From an uncultured Gammaproteobacteria bacterium (lineage in GTDB: Bacteria > Pseudomonadota > Gammaproteobacteria > Ga0077536): 32,593 bases of DNA. The notes under the pieces were generated by a model. The model had not been told where the DNA came from. It ran no database searches and saw only the letters and a list, made by a program, of their open reading frames with translations. Of the stretch, positions 18,208 to 25,783 are shown one piece after another (position 1 is the first letter of the stretch; each line of letters starts with the position of its first letter). Where the stretch lies: positions 1-32,593 of the forward strand of contig CALJHG010000047.1 in assembly GCA_938075585.1 (NCBI GenBank). Reading direction: 5' to 3'. A program made the position numbers and the translations under genes.

Positions 18208-19209
18208 TTAACTGCCACTTACGATAATCTTTCCTATTTGCTGTCCAGCGGCCATATGCTCATAGGCCTGTGTGACTTGACTCAGTGGGAAGACTCTGTC
18301 GATAACCGGCTTATAGGTACCGTTAGCGAGATTCTCTCCTAAGTGCGCCATGGCTCGTTCGGTCCGGTCAACGTGATCAAATAAGTTGTATACCAGATGA
18401 AAGCCACATACCCGCAGACCTTTCCCAATAGCGGGGAATAAGGGAAAAGGTGTGTCGGACATAGCAAGAGCCCCGTATACAACTATAGTAGCCTCTACAG
18501 CTGCACCATCGGCAAGAGTTTCGAGAAAAGGCCCACCAATAGGATCAAAGGCAATGTCGAAACCATTACCTTCTGTGATTTCCATAATTCGAGCTGCGAA
18601 GTCTTCTTCACCGGTGGCAATTACGTGATCTGCACCGGCATTTAATAGCGAGTCTTTTTTAGAAAAGTCTCTGGAAGTTGCTATTACCTTCGCGCCGTGG
18701 TTTTTAGCTATCTGGATTGCGGGAATCCCAACGCTAGAGCTCGCCGCTGATATTACCACGCGTTGTTCTTTATTTTGCTTTAAACCACCAACCTCAACCA
18801 AGCCGCCGTACGCTGTTGGAAAGGCCATCCAAATTGCAGCGGCCTCCTCAAAACTTATATCTGGAGATTTAGGTGCTAATGCTTGAACAGGGATAATAGC
18901 TTTTTCCCCAATAACTCCATACTCAGCAGGAGACATGTTTGGGGTAATGGAAACTTCTTGTCCGACTTTGAAGTTGGTTACATTCGGTCCTACTGCCTCT
19001 ATCACGCCTGAACCTTCGACACCTACACGAGAAGGCAATTTTGGTTCAACAAGATAAAGTCCTTGCATATATAAATATTCTGCGCGGTTAAGCCCAGCTG
19101 CTTTAACATCTACGAGCACCTCGTTATTTTTAGGTGAGGCTAACTCTTCTTCATTGAGTTCTATAACATCTGGACCGCCTATACGGTTAAAGCGAGCGAT
19201 TTTTGACAC
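18208..19209 (-). CDS. MDR-type quinone oxidoreductase/alcohol dehydrogenase-like
   Basis: 333 aa; DVKAAGLNRAEYLYMQGLYL, GVEGSGVIEAVGPNVTNFKVGQEV, VVISAASSSVGIPAIQIAKNHGAKVIATSR. Confidence 0.92.
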   Translation of the reverse strand: MSKIARFNRIGGPDVIELNEEELASPKNNEVLVDVKAAGLNRAEYLYMQGLYLVEPKLPSRVGVEGSGVIEAVGPNVTNFKVGQEVSITPNMSPAEYGVIGEKAIIPVQALAPKSPDISFEEAAAIWMAFPTAYGGLVEVGGLKQNKEQRVVISAASSSVGIPAIQIAKNHGAKVIATSRDFSKKDSLLNAGADHVIATGEEDFAARIMEITEGNGFDIAFDPIGGPFLETLADGAAVEATIVVYGALAMSDTPFPLFPAIGKGLRVCGFHLVYNLFDHVDRTERAMAHLGENLANGTYKPVIDRVFPLSQVTQAYEHMAAGQQIGKIIVSGS

Positions 19210-19243
19210 AATTTCTTCCTTCTAAATAATTGAATAGGGATGC

Positions 19244-19876
19244 CTAAGCAGTACCGCTGACTATCATACGCGATGTAAATCCATTAGTTTTTTTATGGCT
19301 CCAACTTGAGGATGAACTTTTATGAGTATGGATTACAGATTGATATTGAATATAATTTCGATAGTTTGTTGACGGTAATCCGGTAATATTTATTTCCGCA
19401 CCCTCTAATCCTCTCAGTTTCTTAATCTCTACTGTCGAATCGGGCACTGAATATTTGATTGTCTCAGAAGTTTTCTCGTAAGACATAGGCACTCGTTCGA
19501 TCTTTCTTGATAGTTTTTTGAACCCAGCGAATGCCACCGGAAAGATCAGATCAAAGCCTTTGTTTTGCCGTTCGTTCAATTTGTCATCTACATAAATATG
19601 AGCCCATTTCCTCATCTCAAATGTGGCAAGAAATGCAATACCAGTTAGGTCAATCTGATCAAATTCTCCCGACAGAATTTGAATTAGCCGCGATCCTTCG
19701 CATTTTTGATCTGTAGGAAAGCCAAAGTTACAGGGGCAAGGTATCGAGCAACTGCAGGCCTCAGTTATATCCGCGGTGAGATTCCATTTAGTTCCTGCCA
19801 TAGCATTTGAGGATAGTCCGGCTGTCCCGGGAACGGCGAACATTGCTAAATATTTATTAAAGTCTCTTCTTTTCAT
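19244..19876 (-). CDS. DUF1326 protein with putative Tat signal
   Basis: 210 aa; MKRRDFNKYLAMFAVPGTAGLSSNAMA leader, TEACSCSIPCPCNFGFPTDQKCEGSRLI cysteine motif. Confidence 0.78.
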   Translation of the reverse strand: MKRRDFNKYLAMFAVPGTAGLSSNAMAGTKWNLTADITEACSCSIPCPCNFGFPTDQKCEGSRLIQILSGEFDQIDLTGIAFLATFEMRKWAHIYVDDKLNERQNKGFDLIFPVAFAGFKKLSRKIERVPMSYEKTSETIKYSVPDSTVEIKKLRGLEGAEINITGLPSTNYRNYIQYQSVIHTHKSSSSSWSHKKTNGFTSRMIVSGTA

Positions 19877-20114
19877 GAGGTATATTTCCTAAAATTAAAG
19901 TCTCTCTACTGAGTTAGACCAAGATTTGAAGCGCTTTACACGCGAGGTAGGCCAAAAAATACGAAAAAAATTAATTTGCAGTTGTTACCACGGTATCAGA
20001 TCCCGATCTGATGCGCTACATCGAGCTCAGACAAATGCCAACTCTAACCCGTCACTAATCGTTTTTTCAGTGTTACAATTTGGCTCCAATAGTATTCTCA
20101 AATTTTTATAAATA

Positions 20115-20594
20115 ATGGTAAACAATGCGTCTTACAAAATCATAGATAAGGTTGGTATGCCACGAGTGATATCGTTTTTTTTAAGCCAACTCGAGGCGTA
20201 CTGCACATCTGAGCTCGATTGGCTCAAACTGTTGCCTTTGGAGCAGAATCATTTATTACATGGCGCTTGCCATTTTCCTGTCAAACCAAAGCCGGGTAGT
20301 CGTATGAAGCCACATGGGTTCAGGATCCGTGCGAGCGTTAACATTGAGATGTGTCCCCCATTCAGTTATGTCCATTGGGGTCGGATACCTTCCGACGAAA
20401 GTAAGCAAGGATGGTTGTCCGGCGAGCAAACTTTTAGATTCAATGATCTGGAAGAATGTGCGGTGCATACTTTAGCCCATGAATGTTTTCATTTTTTGAG
20501 TGGCTCCCAACAGGTGAAGGAAAAGAACACCGAGGCTAATGCGAATTGGTGGGCGGACACTTGGCTGAGACAGTTTCGTGAGCAGGTCGACTAA
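20115..20594 (+). CDS. Putative zincin-like small metalloprotein (HExxH) of unknown function
   Basis: 159 aa; AVHTLAHECFHFLSGSQQVKEKNTEANANWWADTWL; HECFH plus a downstream acidic region. Confidence 0.65.
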   Translation: MVNNASYKIIDKVGMPRVISFFLSQLEAYCTSELDWLKLLPLEQNHLLHGACHFPVKPKPGSRMKPHGFRIRASVNIEMCPPFSYVHWGRIPSDESKQGWLSGEQTFRFNDLEECAVHTLAHECFHFLSGSQQVKEKNTEANANWWADTWLRQFREQVD

Positions 20595-20694
20595 ATTTAG
20601 ATGGGTTTAGGTGATAAATAGCTGATCATTGGTCCATTGAAGTGGTAGTATATGTCTATCAGCATTACCGGTTAGAACGTAAAGGGGCATAGAT

Positions 20695-21777
20695 ATGAAA
20701 GCAGTTGTGGCGCACGATATTGATGATTTTTCGGTGGTGAACGTTGACTTGGACGCACCCAAAGTTGGTGAGGTCCTGGTAAAAATGAAGGCTACTGGAA
20801 TATGTCATTCTGATTTATCAATTATCAACGGCACAATTCGGTGGAAGTTGCCATCTGTTCTCGGACATGAAGGAGCTGGGATTATAGAGCAGGTTGGAGA
20901 GGGTGTATCAAATGTGAAGGAGGGAGATCACGTTGTATTATCCTTTGTCCCGAATTGTGGGGACTGTTACAACTGCCAAAGAGCCGAGCCGCATTTGTGT
21001 CAAATGAGTAAGCCGCACGGTGGCCTTCTTGATGGTACTAGCCGTGTAAAAATGGACGGTCAAGAAATAGCGGTTATGTCGATGCTTGGAAATATGGCCG
21101 AGTACTGTGTGGTCCCAGAGGCTTGCGTGGTGTCAGTCGATAAAGAGCATGATTTTAAGGCGGCTGCGCTTGTTGGCTGCGGTGTAACGACTGGAGTCGG
21201 CGCGGCTATAAAAACTGCAGAAGTGAAGCCAGGTTCTACGGTGGCTGTTTTTGGTTGTGGTGGCGTTGGCTTGAATGTAATACAAGGTGCAAGAATTGCG
21301 GGTGCTGCTCGTATCATAGCTGTCGATCTCTCTGCCGAAAGGATGGAGCTCGCCCGATCTTTTGGTGCTACCGATGTGATTAATCCGAAAGCTGACTCTG
21401 TCAAGCAAGTACAAGACATTACGGGTGGCATTGGAGCGGATTATTGCTTTGAAGTAGTTGGTAGTGGCAAGTTAGTGGAAGCTTGTTTTAAAGCAACGCG
21501 CTTTGGTGGTACTACGGTATTAGTTGGAGTTGGGCGAGCTGATGATAGGTTTTCAATTAACGCCATGATCGTGCCATTTTCCAGCAAAACCATAAAGGGA
21601 TGTATGTACGGAAGCGCCAATTTCAAAGTTGATTTTCCCATGTATCTTGATTTATATCGACAGAAAAAGCTTGATCTCGATAGCCTGGTGACACGGACCT
21701 ACAGTATCGATGAAGCACCGGAGGCATTCGCCGATCTTGAAAGTGGTAAAAATGCTCGTGGGGTTATCGTTTACTAA
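20695..21777 (+). CDS. Zn-dependent alcohol dehydrogenase, class III-like MDR family
   Basis: 360 aa; ATGICHSDLSI, LGHEGAGIIEQVGEGVSNVKEGDHVVLSFVPNCGDCYNCQRAEPHLC, AVFGCGGVGLNVIQGARIAGAARIIAVD. Confidence 0.95.
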   Translation: MKAVVAHDIDDFSVVNVDLDAPKVGEVLVKMKATGICHSDLSIINGTIRWKLPSVLGHEGAGIIEQVGEGVSNVKEGDHVVLSFVPNCGDCYNCQRAEPHLCQMSKPHGGLLDGTSRVKMDGQEIAVMSMLGNMAEYCVVPEACVVSVDKEHDFKAAALVGCGVTTGVGAAIKTAEVKPGSTVAVFGCGGVGLNVIQGARIAGAARIIAVDLSAERMELARSFGATDVINPKADSVKQVQDITGGIGADYCFEVVGSGKLVEACFKATRFGGTTVLVGVGRADDRFSINAMIVPFSSKTIKGCMYGSANFKVDFPMYLDLYRQKKLDLDSLVTRTYSIDEAPEAFADLESGKNARGVIVY

Positions 21778-21782
21778 AAAGG

Positions 21783-21805
21783 TGAGGCCTAGGCCTCATT
21801 TTTTT
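21783..21805 (+). terminator. Rho-independent terminator between convergent genes
   Basis: Perfect palindrome TGAGGCCTAGGCCTCA (21783-21798) followed by T7, just after the ADH stop. Confidence 0.85.
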
Positions 21806-22832
21806 AAAAATGAGGCATTACCTCCTTGGCGAATAGCTCTACTGAGGACATCGCGTCACTGCCTTTGATTCCCGGCAGGTGCATCCAACAAGAAACCTCC
21901 GATGGATTTACTGCCTTTTCATATAGAGATAACTGTTCAATTGCGAAATCCGGATCCCCAATTATATAACGGTTCTTAAACGTGTCGAAGCCGACTTGAT
22001 CCTTAGCGGTAATAACACTGCCGTCCGCTGACTTTAATACTCTGTCTCCGGCTGCTGAGGCTGCTCCATATAGTTCAGTAAACAGGTAGTTTAAAGCCGG
22101 GGCTGCGATAGCTTCAGCTTTTTGTTTTGTCTCAGCTATAAACACAGATCGCATTACTGGTCTTTCGGGAATCTCCCATCCGATCCTTTTGGCTTCAGCT
22201 TCATAAGGAGCAAAGTGCTCGATCAGCTCCTCCGGCCCATGTCTGGGGGACATTATCTGGATCGCATTTCTGCGTGCAGCTCGTCTCAAAGATCCAGGAG
22301 CGGACACTCCATACCAAATTGGAGGGTGTGGATTCTGCACGGGTCTCGGGGTAAGACTAGTCTCCGGTACGTTGAAATATTTTCCATTAAAAGAAAAGGT
22401 TTCTTCAGTCCAAGCAAGAGTCATTAGATCAAGCGCCTCTTCAAATCTACCAATTCGTTCTTCTCGAGGTATACCGTGTGCTTCAAATTCGGATGCAACG
22501 TAGCCTGGGGCAACCCCAAATATAAATCGGCCATTCGATAAGTTATCTAATACCACAACGTCTTCTGCCAGCTTGAGTGGGGCGTACAGAGGCACGAGGA
22601 GAACACCGGTTCCGATTCGCATCGTATTAGTGACGGCAGCAGCGCCGGCGCAGGCAACAAGGGGACCAGGACACAGACCATCTTTTTGGGCATGATGAGA
22701 TACTTGGAAACTTGAGGTGTACCCTAGTTCTTCCGCTCTCGGCAAGCAGGTCAGCATATCTTGATAGGGTTCTTGCCATGGAATACCACTGCCCGGCGGA
22801 ACTTGAAGAGAAAAGATTAAGCCAAAATCCAT
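21804..22832 (-). CDS. LLM-class flavin-dependent oxidoreductase (bacterial luciferase-like)
   Basis: 342 aa; MRIGTGVLLVPLYAPLKLAEDVVVLDNLSNGRFIFGVAPGYVASEFEAHGI, PRPVQNPHPPIWYGVSAPGSLRRAARR. Confidence 0.93.
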   Translation of the reverse strand: MDFGLIFSLQVPPGSGIPWQEPYQDMLTCLPRAEELGYTSSFQVSHHAQKDGLCPGPLVACAGAAAVTNTMRIGTGVLLVPLYAPLKLAEDVVVLDNLSNGRFIFGVAPGYVASEFEAHGIPREERIGRFEEALDLMTLAWTEETFSFNGKYFNVPETSLTPRPVQNPHPPIWYGVSAPGSLRRAARRNAIQIMSPRHGPEELIEHFAPYEAEAKRIGWEIPERPVMRSVFIAETKQKAEAIAAPALNYLFTELYGAASAAGDRVLKSADGSVITAKDQVGFDTFKNRYIIGDPDFAIEQLSLYEKAVNPSEVSCWMHLPGIKGSDAMSSVELFAKEVMPHF

Positions 22833-22857
22833 AATTTAAATCCTCTTTGAAATTATT

Positions 22858-23622
22858 TTATTCCGTTACTGGGATGATTTCGCACCCGATTTCATCTAAG
22901 GCCAATCGGATCGCGGTGCCTACGTCTGTAGCATTTGGCCCATCACCGTGGATACATAATGCCTCCGCATCAAGGGTCACCAAACTTCCGTCGATCGCCT
23001 CTACTTTTCCGGTTTCAACATACCGTTTCACCTGAGACACAGCAAAATCAACGTCCGTTTCATGTTTTTCGCGTTGTATCACAAGCGTGCCATCGGCTGC
23101 ATATTGGAGGTCTGGATATATCTCTCCAACGACTCGAATGCCTTTTTTTCTTGCCGCTACTGGCATTGCCGCATCAGTGGGAGCAGGCCAATATAACATC
23201 GGGTTGTCGGTTAAGAGGCTTATTGCATCGGCGACTGCCGAAGCTAGCGCCTCATCTGTGCGAAGTACGGAATAGAGTGCACCATGGGGTTTCACATGAT
23301 GCAGTTTCATTCCCGCTGTTTTCAGGACGGCTTGCAGCGCCCCAGTTTGATAAACAGTATATGCAAACGCGTCTTCTGGAGTAATGTTCATCGTTCTTCG
23401 GCCGAATCCAAGTAAATCCGGTAGACCTGGGTGGGAGCCCACGACAACATTATTTTCCTTTGCCATTTTGATCGTATCGAGCATTGTGAGCGGATCTCCT
23501 GCATGAAAGCCACAGGCGACATTCGCTGTAGTAATCAAGGTCATCATACCTTCGTCATTTCCCATGACCCAATTCCCAAAGCTCTCGCCCATATCGCAAT
23601 TGATGTCCATTGATGTAATCAT
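22858..23622 (-). CDS. pxpA: 5-oxoprolinase subunit A (LamB/YcsF family)
   Basis: 254 aa; DINCDMGESFGNWVMGNDEGMMTLITTANVACGFHAGDPLTM, VGSHPGLPDLLGFGRR, HVKPHGALY, CIHGDGPNA. Confidence 0.95.
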   Translation of the reverse strand: MITSMDINCDMGESFGNWVMGNDEGMMTLITTANVACGFHAGDPLTMLDTIKMAKENNVVVGSHPGLPDLLGFGRRTMNITPEDAFAYTVYQTGALQAVLKTAGMKLHHVKPHGALYSVLRTDEALASAVADAISLLTDNPMLYWPAPTDAAMPVAARKKGIRVVGEIYPDLQYAADGTLVIQREKHETDVDFAVSQVKRYVETGKVEAIDGSLVTLDAEALCIHGDGPNATDVGTAIRLALDEIGCEIIPVTE

Positions 23623-23965
23623 AGTTGACTCCTTTTGGCTTTGATGACGGCTATCATACTTAATCTATAGAAGAAGTATGCTCTATAATTAGCTTAATTG
23701 AGCCGGCATGATATAATTTTATTGTTATTTATGTATGATATTTAAAATTTAATTCGAATTAGTTAGATTATTTTAAAATTAGAGTTTAAATAAGGGAAAA
23801 AAGTCCTAGTCGATGCTTCATAAGTTTCTACTTTAAGCCATAGTCTATTCTTAGAATTACCATGTAGCAAAAATTTAACTAGTATAAGCGCCTATCGATC
23901 ACATAGACATCGAAGCTTCTAGCTGTTTAAACGTACACTTCAAAATATTTATTTGTCATCATTAT

Positions 23966-23994
23966 TTGACAGTAGGTATTTGTCATTTGATAAT
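23966..23994 (+). promoter_or_regulatory. Sigma70-type promoter for tRNA-Arg(ACG)
   Basis: TTGACA (23966-23971), 17-nt spacer, GATAAT (23989-23994), then GC-rich CGCGCTCCC discriminator/start region ahead of the tRNA at 24009. Confidence 0.8.
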
Positions 23995-24008
23995 CGCGCT
24001 CCCACTTA

Positions 24009-24085
24009 GCGCCCGTAGCTCAGCTGGATAGAGTACCTGGCTACGAACCAGGGGGTCGGAGGTTCGAATCCTTCCGGGCGCGCCA
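24009..24085 (+). tRNA. tRNA-Arg (anticodon ACG), CCA encoded
   Basis: GCGCCCGTAGCTCAGCTGGATAGAGTACCTGGCTACGAACCAGGGGGTCGGAGGTTCGAATCCTTCCGGGCGCGCCA; complete cloverleaf. Confidence 0.97.
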
Positions 24086-24200
24086 TCATTTTTTACCAAG
24101 ATTGGTATAGTATGTAATCTGAGCAGATCTTCCTCATAGAATACGATCAACTTGAGGATGGAAATTTACATAATATATTATATTTTTACAGTAGGTTGTT

Positions 24201-24929
24201 ATGCGTGAGAACTTGAAGCCGACGGGACACCGGTCTGCGCTGGTACTTTTTTCGGGCGGCCAAGATTCGACTATTTGTCTGGCGTGGGCTCTGGAGAATT
24301 TTGACTTGGTCAGTACCGTAAGTTTTAGCTATGGGCAAAGGCATCAAATTGAGTTGGATTGTTGTAAAAGGATCTTAGAGGAAGTTAGGAAAATAGCCCC
24401 GCATTGGTCGAAAAGGCTGTCTGGGCAACACGTAATAAATTTAGATTTTATTTCTACCATTGCTAGTTCAGCTTTGACGTCAGAGGTGGAAATAGAAATG
24501 ACGAATTCGGGCTTACCTAATACCTTTGTGCCTGGGCGTAATATTTTCTTTCTGTCGGCTGCGGCTTCTCTAGCTTATAGATCTGGGATTTTGAATTTAG
24601 TGGGAGGGATGTGCGAGACAGATTACTCAGGTTACCCAGATTGTCGAGAAGAGTTTATCAAAAGTCTCGAGAGAGCTATCGGTCTTGGTATGGATATGAA
24701 GTTCAAAATGCATACGCCCTTGATGTTTCTAAATAAAGCTCAATCATGGCTAGTCGCAGAAAATCTTGGTGGGCCAGAATTGATAGATATTGTCGTTGAA
24801 GAGACCCACAGCTGTTATTTAGGAGTGCGTGACAGTCGTTATGAGTGGGGATATGGTTGTAACAAGTGCCCTGCTTGCGAGCTCCGTAAAGCAGGTTATG
24901 GCCAATATAAGGCGGGAGACGCCGTTTGA
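24201..24929 (+). CDS. queC: 7-cyano-7-deazaguanine synthase
   Basis: 242 aa; ALVLFSGGQDSTICLAWAL, VSFSYGQRHQIEL, FVPGRNIFFLSAAASLAY, GYGCNKCPACELRKAGY. Confidence 0.97.
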   Translation: MRENLKPTGHRSALVLFSGGQDSTICLAWALENFDLVSTVSFSYGQRHQIELDCCKRILEEVRKIAPHWSKRLSGQHVINLDFISTIASSALTSEVEIEMTNSGLPNTFVPGRNIFFLSAAASLAYRSGILNLVGGMCETDYSGYPDCREEFIKSLERAIGLGMDMKFKMHTPLMFLNKAQSWLVAENLGGPELIDIVVEETHSCYLGVRDSRYEWGYGCNKCPACELRKAGYGQYKAGDAV

Positions 24930-25567
24930 GTTATTCAGTAAAAGAGATCTATCTCACTCTGCAAGGAGAGGGCGCACAGCAAGGGAGGGCGGCAGTTTTT
25001 TGCAGGTTTTCTGGTTGTAACCTATGGAGCGGCAAGGAAATAGATCGCAGCACTGCTGCGTGTAATTTTTGTGATACCGATTTTGTTGGGACTGACGGTT
25101 CCGGAGGGTCCAAATATCCTGATGTTGAGTCTCTCGCAGGTGCTATAGAGCTAGAGTGGGTGAAAAATATAGAGTCGAATTCTGGCCGTCTGGTAGTCTT
25201 TACTGGCGGGGAACCCGCTCTTCAGCTTACCGGCGAGCTCACGAGAACCTTGAGGAGTCTTGGCTTTCAATGTGCAATAGAAACAAACGGCACCCTTCCT
25301 ATTAAAGCTGAATTGGATTGGATAACAGTTTCTCCCAAAACTAGTCAAAAATTAGAAGTCCTTGCGGGAGACGAGCTAAAGTTAGTTTATCCGCAGCAGC
25401 ATATTAAGCCTGAGCTATTTGAGACTCTCGACTTCCGTCATTTTTTCTTGCAACCGAAGGATGATGAAAATTTCAATGAAAATCTGAGCAAATCGATTGA
25501 GTATTGCTTGAAGCATCCGCGCTGGCGGCTTTCAGTTCAGACCCACAAATATATAGGTATTGATTAA
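24926..25567 (+). CDS. queE: 7-carboxy-7-deazaguanine synthase (radical SAM)
   Basis: 213 aa; YSVKEIYLTLQGEGAQQGRAAVFCRFSGCNLWSG, CNFCDTDFVGTDG, VVFTGGEPALQL, IETNGT; overlaps queC stop. Confidence 0.97.
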   Translation: MSYSVKEIYLTLQGEGAQQGRAAVFCRFSGCNLWSGKEIDRSTAACNFCDTDFVGTDGSGGSKYPDVESLAGAIELEWVKNIESNSGRLVVFTGGEPALQLTGELTRTLRSLGFQCAIETNGTLPIKAELDWITVSPKTSQKLEVLAGDELKLVYPQQHIKPELFETLDFRHFFLQPKDDENFNENLSKSIEYCLKHPRWRLSVQTHKYIGID

Positions 25568-25617
25568 GTCCCCCGATCTTCGGTTATTATAGAACATCAA
25601 GTATCAGTGTAATGCAT

Positions 25618-25694
25618 GCGCCCGTAGCTCAGCTGGATAGAGTACCTGGCTTCGAACCAGGTGGTCGGGAGTTCGAATCTCTCCGGGCGCGCCA
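25618..25694 (+). tRNA. tRNA-Arg (anticodon TCG), CCA encoded
   Basis: GCGCCCGTAGCTCAGCTGGATAGAGTACCTGGCTTCGAACCAGGTGGTCGGGAGTTCGAATCTCTCCGGGCGCGCCA; anticodon loop CTTCGAA. Confidence 0.96.
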
Positions 25695-25783
25695 TTTAAA
25701 TGTGCGTAATTCAAGTCGGGTGGCATCACTTTTCTCAACTATTGAGGGTTAAATTCAGATCAATTACATGGGGGGGTATTGGA

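Noticed and set aside
19926-20111. 61-aa ORF between DUF1326 and the HExxH gene
   Set aside because: No RBS, domain or conserved-looking composition; probably intergenic.
21060-21641. Minus-strand ORFs inside the alcohol dehydrogenase gene
   Set aside because: Antisense shadows of a conserved gene; low-complexity composition.
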